Origin: Pocillopora verrucosa | Taxonomy: Eukaryota; Cnidaria; Anthozoa; Scleractinia; Pocilloporidae | Length of the DNA: 64,000 bases | Assembly: GCF_036669915.1 (NCBI RefSeq) | Contig: NC_089312.1 | Coordinates: forward strand, 25,603,291-25,667,290 | Direction: 5' to 3' | Shown: positions 45,936 to 57,000 of the stretch, piece after piece | Layout of the letters: each line of letters opens with the position of its first letter | How positions within the stretch are numbered: the first letter of the stretch is position 1 | Translations under genes and position numbers: made by a program | The notes under the pieces: generated by a model | The model's input: the letters and a program-made list of their open reading frames with translations, nothing else | What the model was told of the DNA's origin: nothing | Database searches by the model: none

Positions 45936-47391
45936 ATGAGCCGTTTTCAGCTTACGCTGACTATTCTGCTGTTAATAGCTGCCCATGGTAAGAGCGGTGC
46001 ATACTTTTAAAATTATTCAGATTTAATATCAATCGTATATCCGCAGTTCGGCCAAATACTACACTGTACAGACAATCAAACATATCTAACTGCGAAACTT
46101 ACGGTTAATCTTTTTCCTATATATCCACATTTAACTTTTCCACTAATTCCTCTCTTATTATTACTACACCCTATGTACCCGAATCAACCTCTATTGATGA
46201 ATTTGCGCTGTCGCGAGCTATCTACGCAAACTATATCTCTGACATTGATATCACGCTAAATTTTCATGCATTTGACAAGCAGAAAAAAAATTTAGTCATT
46301 TAGCCTAAATATTTTCAGTTTTTCAATCATTACTCAAAGGATCCCTGTGTATTCTCTAAACTTAGGAAGGTCAAGATCCACAGAAAGGACATAGATCCAC
46401 TTATGTTTTAAGTGTGATTAATATCGAAGGTCGGCATTTAGCAGAGAATCGTTCTAGCCAGGAGCCCATTAATAGGCTCATGTTCTGATACCTCCTTGTC
46501 GGTCGGTCGGTCAGTCATTGATAAATTTATCGATAAATCTTCGAACAAATTGACACCATGCCATTCCTATACCTTCAGGTTAATTTATACCAGTCGGAGC
46601 CGTCAATAAATACCTCAGCTAAATAAAGATTATAAAAGAGATTTATGCTGTATTGCTTCTTAGCAAGAAGAAAATAAGAGGACAGAATTAGACAATCAGG
46701 GCCTTGATCGGGTTTTGTCGATTTCACCGTAGCTGTTTTTAGCACATAGTAAAAACCGCAGTCTGCCTCCCCGGATGACATATTTTTCCAAATTTTCCAA
46801 AACCATTTTCGAAAAATCCAAAAACAAGTCATTATCTTCGCTGTTTGTCAAAACATCAACTACTCCCAAGGGACCAAGGTTATTTAGAGGAGGGCGTAGG
46901 TTTTTCCTGTTTCTTAAAGCGAAATGGAAGTGCATCTGGGCCCATGTCACTTCTTTTAATAGTCGTAGCGTTGGTTTCAAAGATTGTTGAGATTTTAGCT
47001 AACTACAAAGCTAATCAAGGAAACTGGATAATTTTTTTTCTCATGTTTCCTAGCTGCTGCTTTGAAATGTTTCACCTGCAAAGGTACTGATAAATCATGT
47101 GGCAAGAGAAAGTTGGAGGGCAATAAGACCTTCTATTTGCAAACCTGTTTGGCAGGGTTTGACAGGTGTATGAGAACTTGGACAAAAGACAAAGATGGCG
47201 TAACTGAGGTGTTTAGCTCATGTGCAAAACAATCTCTCTGCGAACAGGCGAAAGAACGCTGTGAGGATAACGACCAGAAATGTGCGGTTGGTTGCTGCTC
47301 GAACGACGCATGCAATGCAAGCTCCACTATCGTCATCAACATTATTTTGTTCATCACGTGCTTTGGTACTGGCCTGACTCTACTTACGTGA
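45936..47391 (+). CDS. Ly6/uPAR (three-finger) GPI-anchored protein, copy 4
   Basis: Exons are 45936-45987 (donor CATG|GTAAGA) and 47054-47391 (acceptor TTTCCTAG), with a phase-1 intron of 1.07 kb and a 129-aa product. Residues 1-17 (MSRFQLTLTILLLIAAH) form a signal peptide. The mature part opens AAALKCFTC, has twelve cysteines, and ends GCCSNDACN at about residue 105. A short polar linker and a hydrophobic tail (IVINIILFITCFGTGLTLLT) follow, as for GPI anchoring. It is the most divergent copy: a shorter loop between cysteines 8 and 9 (EDNDQK against KLKDSIKDYK), a different acceptor sequence and an unrelated promoter region. The product would be on the cell surface; the ligand is unknown. 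Confidence 0.87.
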
Positions 47392-47705
47392 TGCGCCAAA
47401 GACTAGAGCGATGCTCGTCCTTTATTTTTCGTATTGATTTAATTTTTCTGTTACTTTTGACAGGCGGCCCAAGCGTGCTCTATGTGATTTCGAGATTTAA
47501 AGGCCATAAAAAGGAATATCTAATATGCTAAATAGATGAGTATTGACTGGAATAGTGCATGCCAAAAATTTCCTCGGTATGCGCTCCGCTCTCATGACTT
47601 GCGGTTGCCTCCACTCGATGGAAAACGCTGTCGGAGATTATTCAAAGTTAATTAATTTCCGGTTGAGTTTTTGCTATAAGGTGACAACAGGCAGAGGTGA
47701 CAGAT

Positions 47706-48080
47706 AATTTGGACATTTGGGGATGGACTGTGTGCGTTTGTCTCACGATAGAGTCACTTTTGATGTTGATCGCGACGATTGCCAGTCTTCATCAGGCGAT
47801 GAGGTCGATTGTTGACGTGTCGCTATTTGTAGCACGTTGGTACGCTGCTATTTGTGCATTTCGATCCTCATTAACACCAGTAGCAGCTTACTAACGTGCT
47901 ACAAACAGCGACACGTAAACAATCGACCTCATCGCCTGTTGAAGACTAGCAGTATTGCAGTCGAAACGTTGCGATCAACATCAAAAGTGGCACTATCGTG
48001 AGACAAACGAACAAAGTTAATCTCTTATCTTACACCACGATGAACAATAAACACATATTTTGTTACACAATTTGGACATT
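47706..48080. mobile_element. 351-bp palindromic insertion with 12-bp target duplication
   Basis: AATTTGGACATT occurs at 47706-47717 and 48069-48080, and once at the matching empty site 4585-4596 in the partner block. The insert 47718-48068 contains inverted arms. GTTTGTCTCACGATAG and ACTTTTGATGTTGATCGC pair with GCGATCAACATCAAAAGT and CTATCGTGAGACAAAC, with CAATCGACCTCATCGCC forming a deeper stem. The right arm has GACTAGCA..TGCAGTCGAAAC, reminiscent of the hammerhead-like segment in Penelope-type repeats. A long target duplication points to retroposition. Confidence 0.75.
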
Positions 48081-49270
48081 GAGGACAATATGATCATGTT
48101 ATATAATTAAGAGAGACCAGAGGGTGAGAGGAGTACAGTGTGTGTGTGAGAGAAAGAGAGAGAGAGAGAGGGGGATCAAGTTGATTAAAATAAAAGGTGA
48201 AGTTTCGGAACACAGCAGACTCGTTAGTCTCATTTCCGACAACGCCATTGAAATCTTTGTAGTCAGCTTTGGTCTTTTCTAATTGAGAGAAAAGAGGGAT
48301 CGCAAAATTTAATTAGCGTTTGTTCGCGAAATGAAATGAAATACTTGGTAAATTTCTCTAAGAATAAATGTTCGTCGCTACATGTCCACAACATATAGTG
48401 AAATCAACTTCTTTTCTTCTTTAGACGGCCTGCGGCCAAAAGTAATTTCATTGAAAAAACGACGCTTAAACGGCCCATGAGGGCAAAAAAAATACCACAA
48501 ATGCGTCGATGAACATTTCATTTATATTTATTGAGATCTTCGGACCGAGATATTATTTGGATATGCAATTTTCAAAGCTTTATTCCTAACCTTCATAGAT
48601 TTTGTTCGTCTCATGTCAACAATTATTAACCAGGCACATAGTGTGGTCTGCCTATGATCAGAACATTCGGAGTTGGAAATTTGATAATTACAAATATTTG
48701 GTATGTATCATGTCATTAACAAAAAATTGCCACAAATCCTGGTCAGAGCCAAACTTTGAAGGTAGAAGATTTAAAATCGCGGTGAGGACCGTCAACACTT
48801 ATCTCGAAACGTAACTTGCTTGCTCCTGGTCTGTTTCGTGTTGTTCTGTGTTACTAGAAACTCAAAACGCCATGTTGGAGGCAGTTTCCGTGAGCAGTAA
48901 AATACAATTGCATATTTTTTTTAATGTTTTAATTAAAATTAGGCAAATAACCAAATAAGGCAAGCTGTCAAACTAATCGTAACATGTCGTAACAAAGTCC
49001 AACTTGAGCTCGAACACATCCCACTCTCCAAGAATATAAACCAGTAAAACACATTTTAAGCGGCTAAAAGAGGCAAAAAAACTACTCTTAATTTACATTT
49101 CTTTTCTCTGTATTAAATACTTTAGAGCAAGGTAAGTTTAAAGTTGTATTGATCAACTCCTCACTGGTGACTGTAATGCATCTACATATATTTTTATCGT
49201 TCGTCTCAGGCAAAACTGCGCCAGGCAGCAAACGTGTGACTCCGAAACAGACAGGGAGACAGCCTCAAAA

Positions 49271-52200
49271 ATGAGTCGTTTACTGCTTACATTGGCTGTT
49301 CTTGTGTCAGTAGCTGCCCCAGGTGAGTGATACACAATTCCTTATATTATTTCAGCGGTAGCAACGAAAACATTTCCGAAATATAGTGAAAACCAATGAG
49401 CCTGATAAACAGAGCGAAATGACCGAACTTGTAAACGTGATGTGGCTGTTGGGAGCGGGATAATCCAGCAATGAGTAAAAAACCGACACAATTTAAGTCT
49501 TCACTTCTCAGTTAATGTTCGAATCAAAGGTTACGGAATTCTGTTCATTCTTTATACTCTATTAATTCATTTAAATAAGAGGCATCTTGTCGAAGTAATA
49601 TTGCGTCTTCGACCACGCCTTCTCAAAGAATCATGTCAACATCAGGCTTGCACTTTGAGCTGCCAGCCAATGATACTGCAGAACCCCTGACGTTCATAAC
49701 AAAACAAAGAGGCGCCCCGCGGGAAGGCAATAGTTTTCTAGAAACTTTTATCTCAATTAACCCTTGAACTCCCATGAGTGACCAGGACAGAATTTCTCCT
49801 TACAATATCAACACAATATCAAGCAGTTGATGAGAATGTAGAAAAGTGTAAGTTTGAGGATTTTTTTAGTTGATCCAGTACCAAATCTCAGAACTAGCAT
49901 CACAGGAATTATATGGCAGACAGTAACGAGAATTACGAATGCGATCTTGAGCGTTGAAGGGTTAGGGATACAAGATACTTTCAGGTACAACATTTTTCAA
50001 AAGCTATATTTAGCAGAATCTTAAATATCGGAGTGAAATCTATCGAAATTTATCCGATTAGTAGACAAAACATAATTTCTGGCGAGAATTTAGGAGTAAA
50101 TCAAATTCCGATCAAAGTTTACAAATCGTGTATGGAATTTTTGGCAGCGCTTTTCTCTGCTTTAATTTTCGATCTAATTTGCCAAACATCATCGATTTTG
50201 GGGCTCACTGAATTAAACCGATTCCCTTGAAAATTGGCACAGAATAAGATTAATATAATTGAAGGAAAAAATCTGTAAGGCCCAATTTTTGACTTTCAAA
50301 ATATTTTTTTTTGAGCTGTGATTAAGAGTGCAAAGGTCAGAAAAAAAAAATAACATGCTCGAACTTGAAAAGGTCATAATTTTGAAAGAAGACATCAATC
50401 AACCTTTACCTACTTGGCCTTTTTTTCACAATTGAGTGACAATCTCTCTTTGAGGTAATTTGCATATTTCCACACTTCCAGACTACCAAGTTGAGATAAA
50501 TGTGGGTTAGGTAAACCCTCATTTGCATAATTCCAGATACTTCCACACTTCCACACTTTCACACCATTTCCAAGGGCGCTCGGCGGCGCGCTAATTATAT
50601 AAATATAATTTTTTCCCTAAGCTTTCATATTTTTTTTTACGGAAAGGAAAAGGAAGAACCGCACGTAATCTATAGCAGCACATACTTCACCGTGACCAGT
50701 GACTCGGTCACGTAATTCAGTTGTGTACTTCTCCCGTCTAAATAAGGCGGCGATTACGTGATCTTTTGCTTTGAATTCTAGCCTTGGTCTTCCAGGCATC
50801 TTCACAGATGTTAGCGCGCCGCCGGGAGCTTTTGGAAAGAGGCCCTAGCATTAATTTTTCTTACTGATTTATCTTCGACTTGCGCGGCGGACTTCGCCAA
50901 AACAGAGGGATTGCTCGATCGACTAGTTTGGTGCTGTTATCGCTAGTTACGCTAAATAAAATCCTGTAGTTTGGTTCTGAAATGTCTATGCCGGTTTGAA
51001 TAGCTTAAGCTCTCTAAACTCAAATATAAAAGAACAGAAACCAATTTTTTAAAAAAGAGTTTCATTTTAAAAAAAACGTTGACCGATTGCTAATCAGTAT
51101 AATATTCCATACGTTTTTTTTCACCTCTTCCATTACAACATAGAATCATTTCCTAGATTTTAGCCACTCAAAATGGTTAGAGTATAAATCTATGTGTTCT
51201 GGAAGCTCTGTCGTAGTATCTCCTCTTTTTTTTAAATGGTTAAAATGTAAAATTCATGAAGCTACCAATATAGTGCGGTCAGAGTTTGCTCAACAGACTA
51301 ATTTGCATAATTCTGATGTCACGCTAGCAAAATCACCAAAAGTTTAAAGTCACTACGACGAAGGAAATAATAAGTGCAAGATGTTTTTGTATTTCTATGC
51401 TTTCGAAAGTCATGGTCTGGTCTGGACTGGAGAAATATCACTCAGGAAAGAAAGAGTACTTTTGACCAATTTTAGAAATCTGTCTTACCCGGTGTTTTTA
51501 AATAAATTATGACGAACCTCTGAAACACAGACACATATCAAAATTGAAATGGTTTCCAAACCCCTCAGATAGGCAAAGTTTGAGGCAAAACTTTTTTCCG
51601 ATGCGGAATGCCCTGGACCGCCCAAACACGGATCCCCACTTAATATGCTCTGATTGACTTTCCAAAGACTGTTTGCCGAAACGATAAAACCCAAGCGCCT
51701 ATAAATCGAAGGAAGATAGACGAGTAGTTTTCTCTTTCTGCTCAGTTATTATCTCTGTATCTTGGAAAAATAGAAAAAACAACAGGCTGGTAAGCTATCG
51801 AATTTTGTAGGTTATAAGCTTCAAAATGATATATAGTTTCATAGGGATTGATTCAAAGCTGTCGTACGTCAGGTGTGGGTCAAACTCAGGGGAAACATTT
51901 TATTCACCTATCTTGGGTCGGGTAATTTATGAATACTTATCACTCTTGGCTCAATGTTATCTCTTTTAATAAGAACATTCATAAGTTTTACACTTTTTGG
52001 GTCCTGGTTTTTCTTTCGTTTTTACCCAAGGTAGAGTAAAACGTTCCTTGAAGGTTTGAAGAAGTAGTAGGATGAGGGGAAGATGGTTGCTTTCCCGTCG
52101 CTTAACTCCGCCCAAAAGGATAGGAGTTTATTACCCCCGACCTAAAATCCTGGCCCCACTTAGGACAAAATCTGCTCATTTTCTAGCCCTGTTCAAGACT

Positions 52201-52916
52201 CGAGATCCAAAGAGCCGTACTTTATTGTGCAATTGCAATACGTGTTTCGTTAGGCCCATCAAGGAAATTCCCCACCCACCTCCCAGGATGTACATTCATT
52301 CAATTCACTTTAGTGGACATTTTGCTTTGACATGACATTCTCAAACGCAAAAATAAATGCTTAAAGTTATTATGAGAACTGCTCTAAAGAGTAGACACAA
52401 ACAGTGCAATCTGTATGAGGACAGCAATGAAACTCCCGCCACTGTACACATGATAAAGAGTTAATAGCGAATTTGTAGTAGGTCTTTAAACCCCATTGAA
52501 TACAGTGTAAGTAAGATGCTGTTTGTACACATTTTTATCATCATTTTCTGCTTTTTAATTCGTCAGCTTTTGCTTTAAAATGCTATGTCTGCGCGGGTAC
52601 TGAAAACACGTGTAAGAAGAGCAAGTTGGAAGAAAGCAAAGGCATCTTTTTACATACGTGTATTCTTGGCGATAAATGCATCAGATCTTGGTCTAAAAGC
52701 AAAGATGACGATGCTGTGGTTGCAAGTGGATGTGCGTACCAATCGGTCTGTGACGCCCAAAAGTCCGCTTGTGATAAATTGAAAGATACTCTGAAGGACT
52801 ACCATTGCGCGGTTGGCTGCTGTTCTAAAGACGAATGTAACGCAAGCTCATATTTCACTTCCAACATCATCCTGTTGGCCGTTTGCTTTGTCCTGGGCTT
52901 AGCACTGCTGAAGTAA
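49271..52916 (+). CDS. Ly6/uPAR (three-finger) GPI-anchored protein, copy 5
   Basis: Exons are 49271-49322 (donor CCAG|GTGAGT) and 52567-52916 (acceptor AATTCGTCAG), with a phase-1 intron of 3.2 kb and a 133-aa product. Residues 1-17 (MSRLLLTLAVLVSVAAP) form a signal peptide. The domain begins AFALKCYVC, has twelve cysteines in the same spacing as copy 1, and ends GCCSKDECN at Cys108-Asn109. A 24-residue tail ends in a hydrophobic run (IILLAVCFVLGLALLK) suited to GPI transfer. The first exon lies in a duplicated block, so it was either acquired with the duplication or is the source of the orphan exon at 6411. It is likely extracellular and lipid-anchored; the ligand is unknown. Confidence 0.87.
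49757..49964. mobile_element. MITE with TTAACCCTT ends, absent from the partner block
   Basis: Begins TTAACCCTTGAACTCC and ends GCGTTGAAGGGTTA. The partner block reads CAAATTATGGATACATG (around 7024-7040) without it, while here the flanks are CAATTA and TTAGGGATACA. A TTA target duplication and a ~205-bp element follow. Same family as 34535-34738. Confidence 0.75.
50108..52566. other. Rest of Ly6 copy 5 intron
   Basis: No nested gene recognised. It contains the small TIR unit at 50582-50823 and repeated CTTCCACACTT words near 50470-50565. The frame 52072-52335 has no recognisable content. Confidence 0.45.
50582..50823. repeat. Small element with 13-bp perfect inverted ends (GGCGGCGCGCTAA)
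   Basis: GGCGGCGCGCTAA at 50582-50594 and its exact reverse complement at 50811-50823 enclose 216 bp. The GC-rich ends stand out in AT-rich intron. The minus-strand frame inside (50617-50805, MPGRPRLEFKAKDHV) is open but unrecognised. Confidence 0.5.
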
Positions 52917-53145
52917 GCCGTGAAAGGCTGTACAAGTCTACTTTTCATTTCCGTTGACGTGGTCACCGAAAGTTTTATATGTACTCAGTTTCAGAACAGT
53001 TGAGGCAGCGGAATCTCCCGTGCAAGTTTAGTTTCTGGCAATTGTCACTACTTTTAATCATTTTGTTGGTTTTCGCGTTTTGTTTCTCCATTAAAACTTT
53101 CAAAATCTATTTTTCTGTGGCTTTACTTCGTATGATTGAATAAAA
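52917..53145 (+). other. 3' UTR of Ly6 copy 5 with AATAAA
   Basis: AATAAA at 53139-53144 lies 223 bp after the stop, a plausible poly(A) signal. Earlier ATTAAA at about 53091 is an alternative. The sequence is unlike the 3' UTRs of copies 1 and 3. Confidence 0.5.
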
Positions 53146-55424
53146 GGGCGCTCACGATCGTTCACTTCTGTAGCCCACCGTACTGTTATCTTTGCTCCTT
53201 TTTTTTTCTTTCTCACGTGCATCTTCTAGGGCGCTTGTAATGGCCTGGAAACGAGCTGTTTGTCCACATACGCTTCGTTAGACGAACACATTACTTACTC
53301 AGTCAATCAGTATTTTATTTGCGTGACTGCCGCTGTTTCCCTCTCTTCCTTTCTTTTTTCCTCTCGCTGCGCCGTACGATGAACCAAGACTTCTTCTTTA
53401 GCCCTACCTGCACCATCAACCCCAAACGGAGATTTTATGATATATATTTCAAGGTAGACATAGAGAAGCGGTGGCGTTCACATGATAAAATGGTTATCAA
53501 TTAAGGTAGATCGGGCCGATTAAGAAGGTAATTGGTCCTCGGTCATGATGGATAGACTTACGCACGCTCTGCCCGTTTTTCATGACCTTAAGCTTAATAT
53601 TCCCCTGTCTGACCCTCCCACCCAATCACAAACTATATATTTGTAGATGACAATTGGTAATTTCAGAAAAGTAATCTGATTGGTAGGCTATTTCGCGCTG
53701 ATGAACATTATTTACCCCTTAATAATGCGTTACTTTGAAACTAGTGAAAACAGTAGCTAGGATCAACTCGCGTTTCGCTTTTGTCCAGAAAATGCAAAGT
53801 GGTAACAAACGTTAGGCAAAAAAATTTATTACATTAGGCCAATTTTTTTAGTCACAACCCTGGGTATATCGTCCATATCAGCTGAATCAAGCAAGTACGC
53901 GTAATAGCAGAACTTCCACGGGGCTATGCTTTATCGGCATTGCTAAATTATCCTTGTTTCTCATTTTTCAGATATTAATAATTCATGTCGAAAAAACATT
54001 TATCGACAAATGGATACATCTGTTCAAAGATACGCATTTTTTTCGTCCAAAGTTCATCCAAAATACATTGCTTTATGCAAAGTTCTGGACAATGTAGAAT
54101 CCAATCTTTTCAGCCTTACCCCTTTTCGATAATTGATTTTAGATTTTCAGCCATGAAGCTTAACAATAGGAAGTTCTCTGTTGGGACATACGGTAAATGG
54201 TATTTCAAAAGAATCACACATTAGTTCAGTTATTAGGATAACGGTACATTCTTTTTTTGTAAAACTTAATCAGACGTGATCTTCTCTCACTCAATAAAAA
54301 CTCTGTTTGTGATGAGTACAACTGACAACTACCATTGTTATGGGTAAGTGATCAAGAAAACGAACCAAACGCTGTAAGGTGTTGTTGTCCCTTTGAAGGG
54401 CTATTGAGATAAGCCAACTGTAGATTTACGAGTCTTGAACATGAATTGCCTTTAACTGACGGTGACCATTCTCATCTCGCAGGCCGTTGCTGGTAGGTTG
54501 CGACAATTCGTTTAGTATTATTCAATTAATTCTGTTTTCTGTTGGTTTTGCGCCTACTTGAGAATCTGTTTATCACAATAAGATCAGTGACGTTGAAAAT
54601 GTTCATTCCTGGTAAAGCAAGGCTGAAAGTAAAGGGAAATACACTCGGTTATTCCTGGAATTTTTATTTCAGCTCGACTTCATCCGACCTGCTCGATTTT
54701 CTAATTTTTTTTAAAAAATCACTTATTTTATATTAAAAGAGGAACAGCTTATTTGCATAGATAATACATAGGAAATATGAAATAGAAAAAGGAAAAGGCG
54801 AGGAAGTTTCGAGAAGCTAGGAAGGCTTATCGGTGAGGCTCCCTCTTTAAATTAGATTTTCAGTTAAACTAGAATGAAATACGAAGTTTAACTTTTATTT
54901 GATTGGATTGCATCTAACGTTCAGCATATAATGGTTTCATTGCTTCCTTAGCAAGGAGCAGCACTTCAAAAAGCCCTTTTAATTCGTAAGCAGAACTTGC
55001 TAGTTCCTGTCTGACATATCCAGTCAAGTAATGCAAAATTTATTCGCCGAATATTTATGCCCTCAATGGCTGTATTCCAACAGTATTCTGATTATTCATA
55101 CAAATGTCGCCTTGTAGATGGGTTTTTTGCGCATAAAAAGCTACCATTTGGATCACGAGGTCGCAGTTTTGCCTTTTTGTGCTCTAAAAGTTGATGAAAC
55201 TTAAAATCACTCGGTTACTGACCACAATCAGATATTATAGGATAATTTAGAATTGTAAACTAAGTTGATAATGTAAATTGGCTACCGTACACTGTCAAAA
55301 ACACGATTAATGATCTTATAGCAAAACAAGAATTGCCGGCCACTGCCAAAAATGTTACTATCACCACTCCCAGAACTTCGTGTATTTACTTTTTACTTAA
55401 AATCCACAAACCCTAACAACCCAG
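53146..55424. other. Intergenic stretch, no gene recognised
   Basis: AT-rich with only short frames; a pyrimidine-rich tract lies at 53336-53365. Confidence 0.4.
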
Positions 55425-56663
55425 GATGACCCATCGTCTCTGCCTGCAGTTGTCATACCAAACATATTTCCAGCTATTTAGACAAAATGATGGCATCTAT
55501 CGTCAAAACTTTACCATCATACATTCGGTACAGCCGACACACACTTGAAATTTTTTGCGACTTTTAATTTCCTTGGCCAAGACAAACTTCTTTTCACTAT
55601 GGATATTACATCTCTTTATACTGTCGCCTTCCCAGTGACGAAGGTCTTTTAGCCCTCAAACATTTTTTTCGATCATCGTACTGTTAACCTAGCCTAGCGC
55701 TGAAACACTACTCCATCTAGCCGAACTAGTACCGTAACATTCAATTGCTTTTCATTCGGCGGCAACCATTACAAACAAACTAATGGCGTAGCCATAGGGA
55801 CCAAAATGGGACCCAGCTATGCTAATCTGTTCGTAGGTATTATGGAGCACCATCAGTTTTCAATCTATGCAACGGCCCCAAACCTCAACTCTACGGTCGC
55901 TACATCGACGACTGCATTGGCGCATTGTGTTATTCATATTCGCATCCATCACACGTAGAGAATTCCATACCTTTTTCACAGTTTTTCAGACTTCGTCGTT
56001 TATGCAGTGGCGATTCTGGTTTTTCCGACAAATAAGAGGCAATGTGCCAGTATTTCGATAAACGTGGCCACCCTGTTTCTGTCGTTCAAGCGGGCCACCA
56101 CCGCGCCCAAAAAAATGATCGACAGTCAGCACAGAAGGAAAATACCGATCGCATTCCATTCACTCTTGCAATTCACCCTCACAACCACGCAGTTAAATCT
56201 ATCATTCTTAAAAACTTTAAATTACTTCAAAACGATTCAGAAACTGGTACTATCTTTTCGCAACCTCCACTAAATTATTCAAACGCGACAAAAAAAATTG
56301 GCAACTTCAGATGTTCATTTCAAACTAATTATCAACCTGGAACTTTCAAATGCGTTCGCTCACGATGCAAAACTCGTCCTTTCATTCATAACGTAGAGGT
56401 AATGCCGGGACCCGTGAGATCCATCAAGATCACTGATCACTTCGTGTGCACCTCCGCCAATGTCATCAATTGCATAGTTGCACTTATTGCACCTTCGCGA
56501 GGTGGAAAGAAATGACAAGGACGCATCCAATCCAGTCGCTAGACACTCTAATCTCCCTAATCATTCTAAACAGCATATGACAGTTTGTGGCCTTTCCCTA
56601 TATCTAGGCAGTTCGGAAAGCCGCCAAACTCTAAAACAAAAATTTATCTTTTCATTCAACTAA
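55425..56663 (+). pseudogene. Penelope-like retroelement remnant (reverse transcriptase, damaged)
   Basis: Conserved pieces appear in order but in different frames. FTMDITSLYT lies near 55600, GTKMGPSYANLFVG near 55780-55840, and YIDDCIG (the RT catalytic YxDD box) near 55903-55925. DKRGHPVSVVQAGHH follows near 56055-56100, HPHNHAVKSIILKNFKLLQ near 56175-56235, and KITDHFVCTSANV near 56430-56465. Expected sequence between RT and C-terminus is missing in places. At about 56480-56510 the GIY-YIG endonuclease motif is lost: CIVALIAP jumps to REVERNDKDAS. Frameshifts and stops are numerous. Penelope-like elements use a GIY-YIG nuclease to prime reverse transcription; this copy could not encode it. 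Confidence 0.75.
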
Positions 56664-56774
56664 TTTATTCTTATTTTACCGTCACCATATTTGCACTAAT
56701 ACCAAACTGTTAGCGCACAAGCGCTCACTCTATATAACCTGATTGTAAGATTGTAGGCACATTTAATTAATTAA

Positions 56775-57000
56775 GTTTGACAGGCAATATCATTACTCGT
56801 GCACGACAACGCAGATTTACAGGTCTGAAAGAATCTTCATTTGTAAGCTTATTAGTTTGATTAAGCATTTTAAACTGATGGTGGGTGAAATTCATGCCTC
56901 GATGCCAAGGAGCTTCAAAACAAATGAATGCACACTAGCAGCTGCTTTTCTTCTAATAGTATCAATTACTGCATTGTTCCTTAATTACGCGCCGGTTCAT
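56775..57000 (+). pseudogene. Orphan Ly6 3' UTR relic
   Basis: GGCAATATCATTACTCGTGC, AGATTTACAGGTCTGA, TTTGTAAGCTTATTAGTTTG, ATTAAGCATTTTAAA and CAAATGAATGCACA match, in order, the region after the stop of Ly6 copy 1 (3790-3955), and partly 19005-19130. No domain exon precedes it; instead the Penelope-like remnant ends about 110 bp upstream. It marks a former Ly6 gene whose coding exon was lost or replaced. Confidence 0.6.

Larger units (their letters stand above)
47606..50107 (+). repeat. Segmental duplication, copy 2 (partner 4497-7171)
   Basis: Same orientation and order as copy 1. It carries the working-looking Ly6 first exon at 49271 and two insertions absent from copy 1 (47718-48068, 49757-49964). 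A (GAGA)n tract near 48145-48172 is longer than in copy 1. Confidence 0.85.

Noticed and set aside
50617..50805. 62-aa minus frame as a coding exon
   Set aside because: It lies wholly inside a small inverted-repeat unit and has no recognisable domain.
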